A DNA stretch of 64,000 nt from Lepidodermella squamata. Its lineage: Eukaryota > Gastrotricha. Positions within the stretch are counted from its first letter, which is position 1; each line of letters begins with the position of its first letter. Under the pieces are notes generated by a model. It ran no database searches. It had not been told where the DNA came from and saw only the letters and a program-made list of their open reading frames with translations. The translations under genes were made by a program, and so were the position numbers. This document shows positions 32,364-45,132 of this stretch, piece after piece. The stretch spans positions 4,960,001 through 5,024,000 of the forward strand of contig JBLDXI010000009.1 of the NCBI GenBank assembly GCA_047495785.1. Direction: 5' to 3'.

Positions 32364-35300
32364 ATGCCGCCGAAAAACTGCGCGCGTTGTCAGAAAATCG
32401 TCTACCCGACAGAGGAGTTGAAATGCCTCGACCAGATCTGGCACAAATTGTGCTTCAAATGCGAAGAGTGCGGCATGTCGCTGTCCGTTAAAACGTTCAA
32501 GGCCTTCGAGAAACGGCCCTACTGCCCGGCTCACTGCCCCAAATTACAGGCCACCTTCGTCGCTGATACGCCTGAGTCAAAACGCCTCGCTGAAAATACG
32601 AAAATTCAGAGCCAGGTAAGGAAAAAATTCAAATTTTTCAACATTGTCCATCATTATTTAGGTATTAAAAATTCTTTACTATTTTTCTTAGTTTTTTATT
32701 TTTTTTCCCGTCAAATCGAGCCAATGAAGTCGCTTTATCCACTTAATTATCAAATTCTATTCAAGTCTATTTGTGATTCATTGTAAAGCAGTTGTTTATT
32801 ACATTTTTGCGTAATTGAGCGTGAGAAAACTGCGCAAATATAATTAAGCGAGCTGGTTTTACAACATGGTTTTTATTGAAATTGTGAATCACGTTATATT
32901 CAGGTGCAATATCACAGCGATTTTGAGCGTTCGAAAGGCCAGTATCTACATCTAGGCCTCGAAGATCCAGAAATTCAACGGGCGATGAAAGTCGCCAGTG
33001 CTATTAGCAACGTAAATTTAAACTAAAAATAAAACCCCTGAAAAATGCCTGCTGAAAGTGATCGCAAATAATCCAGAAAATTAACACAACAGAAAATAAT
33101 TTCAACCTGGGCCAAAACTAATTCAGTTATTTTTAGGTACCTGAGTGTTGACAAATTTTGTGTGAATAAATTAACATTTTTTAGCAATTTTAGTGACATT
33201 TCAGCACTCATAAATTATGAGTTTTGTTTATTTATTTATTTACAAAATCGAGGACAATTTTTGCCCGATCTTGCATTTAATTTTGTTTTTGAATTTTCAA
33301 GGTCAAATATCATGAAGATTTCGAGCGGCAAAAGGGCACGCGAACAACGGTTGTTGACGATCCGGAGATGCAGCGCATTCGCCAGAACACGGCCCTGCAG
33401 TCTGGGGTCGCTTATAAAGGCATTCAGAAGCAGCGCGATGAAATGGAAACGCGCCGGCCGACCGAACGCGAAATCGATGGTAAGCTCATTTTTCACCGAA
33501 AAAATCGATATTAATTGAAAATTGAGTCGTAAGCAATTTAATTGAGAAAAATTCTAAAAATTTGAAATTGAGTTGATTTTTTTTCTTAACTCGGTCGATT
33601 ATTTTAGTCTTGCTTCTGGTCTAGTTTAAAAACTTGACTAATCAGCCGCCGCTTGCTCATTGCTAGTTATCAATAATTCCCACCTTAATTATTAGTTAAT
33701 TTTGTCCTTGACTAAAAAATGAAATAATCGATAACCCGAATTTCCCCCATTAATTTTCGCCTCGATCGAATTAGACGTAGCAGAAATCAGCCAACAGCTT
33801 GCTTCAAGTCGCATTATGGGCCCGCCGCAGCCTATTTACACGAATGGCAATCACAACGGGTCGACTAGCAATGGTTTCCACGGTTACACGAATGGCCACC
33901 ACAATGGAAATGGCAATGGCTACCACTATGGGTCGAATGGCGGCAGTTCTTACTCGCCGCCCGAGTCGATTTCGCCGCCTAGTGACCGCAGCAACAATGG
34001 CAATGGATACAGCGCCACGAAGGGCCACTCGACGACTATCTATTCGCATGAGGATGGTAAGATGGCTGTTAGATTGCTAGCTTATTCACTAACTGCTTGC
34101 TAAAATTGCATGCTATTATAACACAATTTACACGATACCTTAATACGATACCTAATTTTGAAAAATGGTAACCTCACGCCGGAATGTTGATTTACATTCA
34201 ATATACATTTTTCCGGCTAATAACTTGAAATTGATCCTTGATTTTTTGTATTTTTACTAATTTTCAAAGCCATCTAATCAAAAACATCGATTCTCTAAAA
34301 ATTGATGAATGAAAGTCGAATTTTAACGAAGGATATTTCATGCAGGAAGCTTGAATTTCAAAAAATTTATTTTCACGAATTCATTTTATTAGAATAATTT
34401 GTCAAAATTTGAGACTAATTTCTGCTTCCAGTGTTTTGAAATTCATAAAATTTGAAAATTTCTTAGATTTAGAATCTTTCCCCGGTTTATTTGTGGGATT
34501 TATTTGATTAATTGTGGAATAAATCGAATTGACTACGTATTCAGTGAACGGTTCGTGGGTGCCGGATCACCTGCGGCGGTCTCACTCGCCTTACTCGAGC
34601 GGTAGCCAGTCGAACGGCTACAACAGTAGCCACGCTAGCCCGTACCCGCGGCCAGACTTCCGCCAGACCATCCAGTCGTTCGACAACGGCGGGTACGGCG
34701 TCAACACAGAGGCCTACTACCAAGAGGCCAGGTCCATCACGCGTAAGATCGCCGAAAAAGAATAATACATACCCCGAGTGAAGTAGTCGCAACAAATATC
34801 ACTCATACTCGAAAAACATAGACACGTGTGGATTTTTATTAATCCTATTAAATGATTGATAAAATAACCTAATTTTGCCGTGATTTCTTCTACAATTTTC
34901 TCGCAATTTTTTAATTTTTTTCTATATTTTTCCAGCCTCTCAACCGATCACTACAACAAATGGCAGTGTAAGAGGGCCTGTTAAGGTGGGTTCGATAGCC
35001 GATTACGACCCGGTCAACGGCCAGTGGGGTTCAATCGGAACGAACGTGCCGCCTCAGCAGCAACAGGCCTACCATCAGCAACCGCAGTATCAGGCGCAGC
35101 AGGCCCGCGGCCCGGCGCCCTTCCAGTCTCATCAGTCACAACAGCAACAGCAACCGCTTCAATCACAACAGCCGCAGCAGATGATTTCGCCCGGTTCGCA
35201 GCAAAGACCACCACAGCCGCGTGATCAGGTAAATTTACATTGATTTTTCCTAATTGATCCGGATTTGATCGAAAAAAAAGCGAAATTTTGATCCTATTTA

Positions 35301-36200
35301 TGATCGATGTTATCAAATTGAGTATAAACTGATCTAGATTAGATATTTTGGATTTTTTTGATACTTTTTTGATCAGTTGATGATAATTTGATCAATGTTT
35401 GATTTCTTGCTAATTATTGATGGGAATTTCACATTTTGCAATGAAACTTAAAGCCGGATTTGGGTGGTGATGTTTCGGCATTAAATTCGGCTCTCGCCGA
35501 GTTGGACCTACCCGATATTGGCGGGGAAAGTTCGGAAGAACCGGCGCCTTTCAAAACCGAGTATCAAGAAATGTCTCCGGATGATTACCACGTTGAACCG
35601 GTTCCTACTGCCTGTGCCCCGCCACCCCCACCTCCGCCTCCAGAGTATTCATATGAACCCGAGCCAGAGGCTGAGCCTGAGCCTGAGCCCGTGCCTGAGA
35701 TTGAAAGTATTCCGGTTCCTGTTGAGGAGCAGGCCCCAGAGGAAGAAGAAGATTTTATTAAAGAGGTCTCGAACGTGAACCAGAACGGGCCGCTAGCGTT
35801 TTTTCAAATGGCTTGCAATATTCTTGCCTAAATTTTAAAATATTTTGAAAAGGCAGATTTTTTTATATTTCTAATTAATTTAAGGTGGAACTGTTCAATT
35901 CAGCCTTAATTTTCAATTTTTCTAAATTAAAAAATGAGCTTCAATTGCTGCTTGAATAAGGCTTGCTCTTTATTAATTTTTTTGAATTTTACTAATTTTT
36001 CGATTTTTTTTCAACTGTAGGGTGTTCGCTACCGGGCTATGTACGACTACGACGCGCAGGAGGAAGACGAGGCGTCCTTCTACATGGACGACACCATCTG
36101 CAACGTGCAGCGCATCGACGAGGGCTGGGTCGTCGGCACCGTGATGCGAACCAACCGCACCGGCATGATCCCGGCCAACTACATCGAGCCGTGCTCGTAA
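32364..36200 (+). CDS. lasp: LASP family LIM-nebulin-SH3 protein
   Basis: Eight exons, join(32364..32615,32904..33011,33302..33479,33775..34056,34545..34742,34936..35228,35454..35774,36021..36200), 603 aa, in frame throughout. Exon 1 is a LIM domain ([39 protein letters not shown]). Exons 2 and 3 each hold a nebulin repeat ([30 protein letters not shown]). The middle is low-complexity: Asn/Gly/His-rich (exon 4), Ser/Tyr (exon 5), Gln-rich (exon 6), acidic and Pro-rich (exon 7). Exon 8 is a C-terminal SH3 domain ([31 protein letters not shown]). The protein should bind F-actin and scaffold adhesion or muscle structures. Exon 5 could also be read through to a stop at 34765 as a short form; the exon 7 donor (35765 or 35774) is uncertain. 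Confidence 0.92.
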
Positions 36201-38062
36201 TTACGTAGTATGACATCTCATCATAATTCGCCACCATTTTTCCCGTCTTTTTCCTCTCCTACTTCTTCCAGGGCTGATTTTTAATGCCTTGAAAAAGCAT
36301 CGTCCTGTAGCCAATATTTAAAAATGAATATATATATATATATAAATTTCGCCTTTTTTCTGTTAATTTTTTTCTTACCTTTTTTCTGCGATTTAAAACG
36401 TGTTCATCTTCTTCTTTTTCTTCCGTGTAGCCAGTTCTCTTTTCGTTTTTTCGATGAGAAAAAAATTGATTTTAATTTTAATTAATTTAATTGAATATGA
36501 AAAAAATCGAGAAAAATTCAAAATCCCTGTGCTAGAGAATTCGAGGTAATTAGTAAAATGATGACGCGCATGAACGGTGCCAGTTTTTTGTTTTGTTTGC
36601 GGCGGACGACGCGAAAACAAATGCATGCCTTGTAATAAAATCTAATTAATTACTCGACTAATTAACTGCGCGCCACCGACCTTGTTACCACAATAATAAT
36701 ATTCTAAGATGTGATTGGCTGATTTTCTCGAATGAATGATGAGACATCTAAGGGTAAAACTGAGACATTGGACGATGGAAGAATGCACGTACAACAGATT
36801 GAAGGTCGTTGTCTTATTATTGTTTATTGTTATTACTACTTCTGATTTGATTGAAAAAACTATGATTTTTTGATGAATGTGTACTGTGTACATAGTGATG
36901 AAGTTGGCCGGAGATGCGTGTCTACTTTTTTCGTAATGGTAAATACATCAAAAAGTTGCGTTGAATATAACATCAGCAATTAACAGTGCGATTGATGCTA
37001 AAAATACAAAAATAAAACAAATTTTTTTGGTAAAAAAACCGGGCTTTTTGTAACCGAGGTAGCATGTAACCGCAATTTCAAGAGAGAAGTTACGGCTCAA
37101 CAATTTGTTACTGGTCATATCCGGTCGTACCGGTAATACCCGACATAGTACGCAGCTGATATTTTTCTAATTGAGATTGCATTTTCGAATTCCATCGCCA
37201 CAGTAAATATTTACAGCAGCTGGTTTGTCAAATCAAAAGCTTCAGATGTGTCCGAGATGATTGCGAACCAAATAATCAAGATGGGAAAAAGCGGATTTTT
37301 CCAAGTTTCCCAGCTTGACTATCCACCGCAGTTTAGCTTACCCGAGTTAAATTTTACCCTTTACCGATACGGCCTTGTTGTTTTTTGTTTTCATGATTCC
37401 TGTAATCGTTTATAAGGCGTTACCTGTGTCATAATTTAACGAAGAACCAACGTGTATACGTCCTCATGCGTTCGGACACGCATCAATTGCCATGCCGACG
37501 GCTCGGTACTGGGGAGGTGGAACAATAGGAGGCATAGCGAGATGTACAGTGACTTTAGTGTTGACACAACTATGGTGTATCTGGGTTTCGAGAAATTTTT
37601 CCCATGCCCGCGAAACAATCATCCGCCAACGCCTAAATGCTGGATATGGCTTTTTCGTTTCCGAACGAAATGTAACAGTTCCCAGAGTGAAATTTTCCCA
37701 GCAATTAGCTGTGAGGCAGAGCCCCAACCGATCTATCTAGGCCGATCAAAACGAAAAACTAGTACCCAGAAGAAAATCAATGGCCTAGTTAGACCAGCGC
37801 ATCAATCAAAATCACAATCGCCGAAATAGTTGAAAATCGACAATCGAAAATGGAAATTGCTTTTTTCCTCAGGAACTAATTTTTTTGATCTTTTGAAGTT
37901 CTTCAATTTCAATTGCTGATACCCAATACCCTGATTCATGATTTCTGACTCTTCTTCTCCGATACTTCTGAAGATTGAGTCGCTCTTGTTATATCATATC
38001 ACCGTTTTATTGGATAGAATGTTTTCTATGAGCGAACTGCGAGCAGATTTCTATGAGGGCTA
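36201..38062. other. LASP 3' region and repeat-rich spacer
   Basis: A TA dinucleotide run lies at 36331-36344. Near 37640-37860 is sequence that recurs diverged at about 39890-40070. At 37945-38035 is a block repeated near 42780-42850 (shared TATCATATCACCG-TTTATTGGA and AGAATGTTTTCTAT). No gene is supported. Confidence 0.4.
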
Positions 38063-38440
38063 CGCGAACATCGCGATCAAAAAATCTTTGCTGCCATTTC
38101 AAATTGAGTTTTTAAATGTTTCGCGAAAGAATAAAATAAAATGGAATGAATGAGGCAACGTCGAGCGAGCGAAGTCATACCGGACTGCGTTGCCAGAAAT
38201 TGCAGCTGCCGCTTGAATATATCGCCACGTAGAAATTTTCCAGCTACAACTTTGCAGTAGTGTTGAGAGAATCATATGATCTAACGCCTTCAAAACAACT
38301 AAGCAGCTTGGTTGTTTGCAAAGTATCTTGCCGCTTCTCGTCTCAGTACATTTGGCGTTATGACGAATTATTGAAAATGTCGTAAATGCTTTCGGCAAAA
38401 ACGAGGGAAATTGCTGAATACTTATTGGGTAAACAGAACA
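38063..38440 (-). pseudogene. Duplicated promoter and first exon of the secreted Cys-rich gene, broken copy
   Basis: This stretch matches 39425-39825 almost base for base (about 95% by eye) and covers the upstream region and signal-peptide exon of the gene at 39096-39463. The equivalent start, at 38097, reads MAAKIF and then a TGA, so the exon is dead; no second exon follows in place. Confidence 0.7.
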
Positions 38441-39095
38441 GCTTCATAATGACAATATGCCTCAAAATTGGAGGCAAATTGGCTGCTGAACAAGGCAAGC
38501 AGTGTGCGAAGCCACGGTGGTACCGGGGGTACCGTACACCCACCTCGAGAGGTCCTGGCAAAAAATCCAAAATAAAACAACAGGGTTCCCTTTGGTCAGA
38601 TAAATTCGGGGCTTAAACTACCCACACGTGCCTCCCACTTCGATGATCCTACTTCGTCCACTGAAGCCAAGACGCAAAGATGCTCTCACCTCAGAGATTT
38701 CATGCGGATGAAGTTTTTCCAGCATGTCACGTTATGCCGTAGCTGGATCGGACGAGGACGGGCATGAACCGGAACATGGGCTACTACGTATTATTTTGCT
38801 TCTTGGTTGCCGGAGAAATCTATCACAGTCGAGAAAAATGGAAGATGGGCCTGCTGGAAATGCAACTCAGGTGAAACAACAACAGCCGGCTTGAAATAAC
38901 TGCTCCTTAAGCTTCAACTTTGTCCTTTGAATCAGTGGTTCAGGGAAAATTAAAGTACAGCAACCTTCTTGCGCAGTGCATTTTATTCATTTTATTGTTC
39001 AACCTCGACCTTCACTGCACATTTTAATAGCTCTCATCTCTCATCCTCACCAAATTGGTCGAATTGCTCGGTCATCGACGATCCTTCGATGGCCA
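38441..39095. other. Spacer
   Basis: No supported gene. A small palindrome, GGTACCGGGGGTACC, is at about 38519-38533. Confidence 0.3.
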
Positions 39096-39463
39096 TCAGT
39101 TCCTTTTGTACAGCAAGTATCTGGTGTCGCTGTTAGGCTTGGTTTGGCACGAACTGTACATGTTGCATCGGTAGCCAGTGGTGCCGCCGACTGCTATCCA
39201 TTGGAAATAACGGCAGACATTCATGTGGATGCCACAATTATAAGCGCAATCATCAATAGTCTTGATTTTTACCACTGTGGTAGCAATATCAGTAATAGCA
39301 CAGGTCATGCTTGGCAATGCCGTGTAGCTTGACAACTTGTACTGAGCCGCTGTAAAGGTGAAATCAATCGTTTGTTTTAATCAATGTTAGGATGATTAGT
39401 CTTACTCGTATAAGCGACGCAGGCAAATGCGACCATCGCGATTAGAAGCAACTTTGCTGCCAT
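39096..39463 (-). CDS. Small secreted Cys-rich protein (PAN/apple-like), member 2
   Basis: Two exons, complement(join(39096..39349,39406..39463)), 103 aa, with a 56-bp phase-1 intron. Exon 1 (58 nt) is the signal peptide MAAKLLLIAMVAFACVAYT. The mature chain holds CAITDIATTVVKIKTIDDC, then AYNCGIHMNVCRYFQW and CNMYSSC: C-x3-C-x7-C-[YF] spacing with a closing C-x5-C, as in member 1. The resemblance to PAN/apple modules is by cysteine and aromatic pattern only. Upstream sequence is duplicated at 38063-38440. Confidence 0.78.
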
Positions 39464-39825
39464 TTCAAATGGAGTTTTAAAATGTTTCGTGAAATAATAA
39501 AATAAAATGGAATGAATGAGGCAACGTCGAGCGAGCGAAGTCATACCGGACTGCGTTGCCAGAAATTGCAGCTGCCGCTTGAATATATCGCCACGTAGAA
39601 ATTTTCCAGCTACAACTTTGCAGTAGTGTTGAGAGAATCATATGATCTAACGCCTTCAAAACAACTAAGCAGCTTGGTTGTTTGCAAAGTTTCTTGCCGC
39701 TTCTCGTCTCAGTACATTTGGCGTTATGACGAATTATTGAAAATGTCGTAAATGATTCCGGCAAAAACGAGGGAACTTTTCAGAAAATATTGGGTGAACA
39801 GAACAGCTTCAAAAATCACATTATG
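39464..39825 (-). promoter_or_regulatory. Upstream region of the secreted gene, duplicated
   Basis: Immediately 5' of the ATG at 39463 and kept at about 95% in the copy at 38098-38440. It includes a region rich in CG dinucleotides (AACGTCGAGCGAGCGAAG). A frame of 95 codons is open in both copies but has no domain; its preservation follows from recent duplication. Confidence 0.4.
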
Positions 39826-40148
39826 CATCTAAATCGAAGGGAGATTGAACAGCAGAAAAATTAGCAATATTCCGAAAAGCAGCGTTTTTAATTTTTAATT
39901 TTTCCGAACAGAAATGTCGTTGGGAAACTGAAATGCTGCAAGCAGTTAGCTGTGGGGCCGTGCAAACTGCTAGATGTCTTCCATCCAGGCCGATCAGAAC
40001 TCAAAAGGTTAGTAGCTGGACGCAGAATCAATAATAACGGCCCACCAACAACATAAAAGCGCATCGGTTATACTAAAGCCTTTTCTTACAAAAGTAAAAT
40101 GAAACTTTAGGTTATAGTAAAGATGTTTCGATTTCTTTGTATGTATAA

Positions 40149-40262
40149 ATAAGGCCCTAGGGAAGGCTAGTTTCGAGGAAAAACTCACATAATAAGGCGA
40201 GGCGAAGCCGAGTCTTATTATGTGAGTTTTTCCGAGGAACTAGCCGTACCGTGGGCCTTATT
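40149..40262. repeat. Interrupted palindrome
   Basis: AATAAGGCCC and GGGCCTTATT form the outer ends, then CTAGTTTCGAGGAAAAAC and GTTTTTCCGAGGAACTAG, with ACTCACATAATAAG and CTTATTATGTGAGT innermost around GCGAGGCGAAGCCGA. The whole 114 bp folds as one hairpin with small bulges. The family is unknown. Confidence 0.65.
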
Positions 40263-40439
40263 AGACATATTACTCAAGGCGAAGCGTTCACCGTTCCTGA
40301 TAAAACTGCAATTTAAATGGAAAAATGTGACATAATAGGTGATTTTCTGGTGTGAAATGCGACTTTAAAAAATCAACCTTAAAACTGTACGATGAAAACG
40401 GCATTTTTGAACGAATTTCATGCTGAAACAAGAAAAGTG

Positions 40440-40600
40440 ATCTCGCTTCGCTCGAAGAGTTTCAAGTGCTTTTTCTCGCTTCGCTCGATGAAATCAGCGT
40501 CCCCTCGCTTTGCTCGGGCGAAAACCTTGCCCCGTGATGCTCGCTGCGCTCGCGTTTCACGGCGGGGCAAGGTTTTCGCACCTTCGGTGCTCACTGTAAA
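40440..40600. repeat. Cluster of CTCGCTTCGCTCG-type motifs and a second hairpin
   Basis: CTCGCTTCGCTCG occurs at about 40442 and 40474, with related TCGCTGCGCTCGCG at 40541. GCGAAAACCTTGCCCCGTGA (40518-40537) pairs with TCACGGCGGGGCAAGGTTTTCGC (40557-40579) apart from a few bulged bases. CG-rich against an AT-rich background. Probably part of the same repeat unit as the palindrome at 40149. Confidence 0.55.
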
Positions 40601-40640
40601 AATTAAAAAATCCCCCTTAAATAAGCGGTTTCTTATTATG

Positions 40641-41658
40641 TTATTCTAAAAAGGTTGCTCCTCACTGATTAAATTCCTAACTCAGTCGGTTGATAGAGAT
40701 ATAATGAAGCTTTCCCAAAGCTCAAGCGCCAAAAACCGACAAATAGATCAACTTCTGTGGAAAAAAGGAATCCGAAATGTCAAGCTAGGTGAACCACATA
40801 CTAGAACTGGGGAATTAATCTGTTACCGACTCGGGTGTTCATTTCCTCACTAGAACTGGGGAACCGGAAGTGAGACTGCTAGTGTTGACAACCTTTTAAG
40901 AAAATAAGTTTGAGTATTATTTGAAATGTCCAGCCATTAATGCCGAAAAATGATAATAAGTAGAGAATAAATTGAAAATACCGCGATTATCGGTCATCGA
41001 TGTATCGTTTTGGGAAATTATTATTTTGGGAATTATAAATTTGCTTAAAAAGTGGATTTTTAGAGCAATTTCTCTTTAGGGTAACCCAATTGCCAATTGG
41101 GGCGGATTGCTCATAACGGTACGACATATAGCAACAGTCAATATAGTAATAGTTTTTTTTTAAAGTTCATCATTATGAAATATTGCTGATCGTAAAATAT
41201 AAATTCAGTAAAATCAAGGACGTAAAACAGGAAACAGTAATTTCTCTTAACGAGTGCGTTCTTTCTCTGTGAGAAAGTGAGAGACCCGGGGACAACTGAG
41301 CGCATAGCTAAGGAAGCCCGACAACATAAGGCTCGCGCTAGACAACCGGCTGACAACGAGAGCCTCTACGGACCGCTCACGCCCCGGAACGAACACTTTC
41401 TCAGAGAGAAATTTGTCTTTTTTCATTTCTGCTATTCGTTCACATATTGCAATTCAAGTCCAAGAATAATATGACTCGTAGCATGATGGCGCATTCGTCA
41501 TATTTCAATTAGGTACAAATTTTAACAATTAGCATTGAGTTATAACTAAGGTTACAGATATATAAACATGGCTCTAAAGGATCTCTACGAGATAAGCTCG
41601 AATCAAATCAAGCGGCGCTATGACAGTCGTTTTATTTTCACGCGGGAACCCTAATATA
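40641..41658. other. Spacer
   Basis: A short direct repeat, ACTAGAACTGGGGAA, at about 40800 and 40852 surrounds 40 bp. A GC-richer stretch at 41270-41400 has no recognisable product. Confidence 0.35.
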
Positions 41659-41838
41659 CAGTGTGGCCAAAAAAGCCGCAAAAGGCGAATTTGATGCGCA
41701 TCAATTTCATGGGGGATTTTAAGAAATTGAAGAATTTCAAGCATTCTTTTCACGATGGAACTCCTCAATAATTTCGTGAAACTCAAAATCAAAATTATGC
41801 GCATCAATTTCGGCTTCTGCGGCTTTTTGGCCACCCTG
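41659..41838. mobile_element. 180-bp Tc1/mariner-type MITE
   Basis: Left end CAGTGTGGCCAAAAAAGCCG and the inverted right end CAGGGTGGCCAAAAAGCCGC match, and the similarity continues through a shared TTGATGCGCAT about 35-45 bp in. TA lies at both borders (41657-41658 and 41839-41840). The interior is non-coding. Confidence 0.75.
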
Positions 41839-43765
41839 TAGACGTTAGCATGATCGCGCTAACAATAGAATGTCTTAACACCGTCGGAATTAAATCAGGG
41901 CTTGACAATATGCGAACTGAACGATCAATAGTGGGTCGTGTTGCCTGCACCTTGTGCATAAGATGTCTAACAACCGTCGGAATATTCAAAACCGTGCCCG
42001 CGCATCAATCTTCGCATGAAATCAACATGATATTTACAACCTTAACAGCGCAAAAAATGTTTTCGATAGCAATAAATTTAGACCCGCCAAGCGATTTCGG
42101 CCCTATGTCTATCCGCAGCCATTCGAAAATAGGGTGTTGCTACTACTTCATTGATATAAAGCGTCACTTGCAACTTGCAACACGTGCCATCTATCATAGC
42201 CGTCATCGGAAGATAAGGCAGCATCAACTTTCTCAAATTCCGAAAAAACGCCTCACTGCTCACCCGTTTTCATCGCAACTTCAAAGTAAAATGGGGCTCG
42301 TTCTCTATTAGACACTATTTCCGTTTCACACATAGAAACATTGCTAGAAAGGCAAATTGTATGCACTTCTCCTAGATCCTAGAATACTCAGCCCTCGTGA
42401 GTGAAGTGATATTTAGCTGATGGTTTTTTCTATTGTTGCACGGGAAATGGTCTAAAGAGGCATCACAATTTCCAGATTTTTGGCTCCTCGTCTACGACGT
42501 CAGATTCTACGCGTATTACTGCCATTAGAATGGAGATGTCTTCCGATGAAATGTATCAAAATAAGTCATTCCGATGGAATAATTTACTTTTCTAGCAGTT
42601 TTTGTATTTCCTGCGATTTAAGTCAAAATGGTACGAGAAAAGAAAATAAAGGTTCGATAATATAAGCCGAGTCCTTTTTACATATTATGGGTTGGCAGGA
42701 AAAGGTGCCTTTTTGAAGGCAACTTTTCCAATAAGCAGTCGACTCACTAGGCGACTTGCATGATTTCTGGCAATTCTTCTCCGAAACAATAAAGTAGTTT
42801 TTTTATTTCATATCACCGATTTATTGGACAGAATGTTTTCTATAAGCGACCACAACATATCATCGCAGCAATGTGATTGTTGAAGACATCGTTTTTGTTG
42901 CCGGTTACGCAGTTCCACGAACAAATTCTTGAATAAATATAAGAATGACAATAATAATAATAAAAGGTAGTAATATAATGACAATAACAAAAAAATGACC
43001 ATTCGTCACCGAAATAATGTGCCGAAATTTTTTCCAAGAATGTATAAGCAAAATAGGAATAACAACCACATCGAGCGAGAGAGAAAAAAGCTGCAGGTTG
43101 AATTTTCTTCCATTCTTTTAAGAATTTTGAGAAGACAGAAAACGGTGCAATTTTAGGGATACTTGAAAGGAGAGATGGACTACATTCACAACATCAAGAC
43201 AATGAAATTTTGCAATGGATTCACGGCCCATTCAAACAAGCACCCGAGACAAGTTACTTCTACTAGACAGAACACGAAATGATTACAAAAAAATGGAAGA
43301 GAAAAACTATAATAGCCACTTTTTCGGAAATTTTCAAAACTTTCATTTCCCTCAGCAGAAATTGGTCGAAAATGATGTATTTTCAAGGCGGTAACGAGTA
43401 CATAGTTAGTTCAAGGTCAAAATTATTGTCAGGAAAATTCACTGAATCAATTTCTTAATATTACAAATATTGCGGTTGGTAATAATTGATGATTAATTAT
43501 GAAAAGAAATTGAACATCAGCAGAAAATAAGACACCGAATTTATATATGACGAGAAAATCTTCACAAAAAAACGTCAAAATAGCCACTTTCAAAACCAAT
43601 GGAACAAATTTGAAATTTAATGAAATTCAATTTTTTTCAAAAAATTTCAATTTGAATTTCAATGGCCTAATTTTGACTTTTTCATTCAACAGAAAATTGA
43701 CGTTAACCAGTAAATAAAAAGTGTGAATTTTTCAATCGATTTTCGATCAAGTTCAGTTTCGCCGA
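41839..43765. other. Gene-poor spacer before the TMBIM array
   Basis: Two half-similar blocks containing CACCGTCGGAATTAA and CAACCGTCGGAATATT occur about 100 bp apart near 41880-41980. Near 42780-42850 is a copy of the block at 37945-38035. No gene is supported. Confidence 0.35.
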
Positions 43766-45132
43766 TTAACTCGAGCTGCGAGATCCGCCGACTACGCTCA
43801 AAATCATGAGGAAAATGTAGACAACATCCAGGTAGATCTGAACCGCGCCGTAAACGTATTCCTCGGGCGACAGTTCGTACTTGCGGCCGCCAATCACCGT
43901 CTGCACGTCGTACATGAGGAAAACGGAGAAGACGAGGGCGCCGACGCCGCCGTAGACGACCATGATGACGCGATTCCACCCGCCGATCAGGCCCCAGATC
44001 CAGCACGCCATGCCGGTGAGGAAGAGGACCATGACGAGGCAGAAGAGCAGGCCCGAGCACATCGTGAAGTCGATTTTCGTCTGCCACGCGAAGATGGTCA
44101 GGGCGATGCACAGGCCGACGGTGATGCCGAACGCGATCATCACCGATTCGATGTCGTAGAACGCTGTTATCGTCGCCACCATGTACGACATCGCCAGAGT
44201 GAGGATGGCTAAAAAATTGAATAAAAAAATTAATTTTGAAGGAAACTGAAATTTTGAGCTATTTCAGTTGGGTATTATTACCAATCTGGTCGAATTCGAA
44301 AAATACCAAAAAAATTACCGAGTCTCTATTTCAAATCGGATTTTTCAAGTTTCCCTAAAGAACAATTCGAACTGACTATAAAGTCGCACGAAATTTACAT
44401 TTGTCGAAAAGAACAGATAATTTTTTTCGAAATCGCCTGACGCCTCCAGCTCCCAATGTTAATACATATTTTCTCATTTTTCGCCGATTTGTTTTGGAAA
44501 ATTTGAGCAGAAATATCACTGCTATATTTCTATTATTCTTCTAATCGCTAACACTATCGATGAATTCACAAAATGGGTTGTTTTCAAATTTCTTTCTAGA
44601 AAATCGCTCCCTTTTTCCCTCTTCAATCGAATGATACAACATTAACATAGCCTTAATGGAACTTACTCAGTGAAATGTAGTTGAGTGGCGTTTTGCGCGA
44701 GCACGTCTTCGAGCAGACGAGCGCGATGTAGGTGACCAGAAACACGGCGTAGCCAATGTAGTAAGTCCACGAATTCTGCCGCACAAACCTCTTCAAATCG
44801 CCGACAAAGTAGAAAATCGCGCATATGCCAGTTGTAACAACGAGTTGCAGCGATAAAATCATAAACACCTTGCGAATAAACGCCATTCGGATGCGTTTAT
44901 CCGAGAACAGAAACGTCGCACCCTCGACGCCGTCTTCCACGGCGTACCCGCCCGCATAGCCGGGTGCTGGGGCGTAGCCACTGGGCGCCGGTTGCTGCCC
45001 GGCGTAGCCACCCTGGTCGTAGCCACCCTGGGCCGGCTGAGCGGTGCCGTATTCATTCGGCGGCTTGAAGCCTATCGGCTGCGTGGTTGAATAAGCCGGC
45101 GGCTGGTCGGGATATGGCGCTGTTGCTGCCAT
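43766..45132 (-). CDS. TMBIM/Lifeguard family protein, copy A
   Basis: Two exons, complement(join(43766..44208,44667..45132)), 302 aa, intron phase 1. A Pro/Gly/Tyr-rich cytosolic N-terminus (PPAYST, repeated GGY) precedes seven hydrophobic segments typical of Bax-inhibitor-1/Lifeguard proteins: FIRKVFMILSLQLVVTTGI, TILTLAMSYMVATITAFY, AFGITVGLCIALTIFAWQTK, then KYELSPEEYVYGAVQIYLD with the conserved acidic residues near TM7. Family members sit in ER, Golgi or endosomal membranes, conduct or buffer calcium and limit cell death. Closest within the window to copy D. The C-term ends GGSRSSS. Confidence 0.94.

Noticed and set aside
34743-34765. LASP ending at the stop at 34763-34765
   Set aside because: A consensus GTAAGAT donor just before it keeps the phase into the exons that carry the rest of the protein and the SH3 domain; kept only as a possible short form.
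39477-39764. 95-codon frame conserved in both copies of the duplication (also 38099-38398)
   Set aside because: It is upstream sequence of the secreted gene; conservation is explained by recent duplication, and it has no domain.
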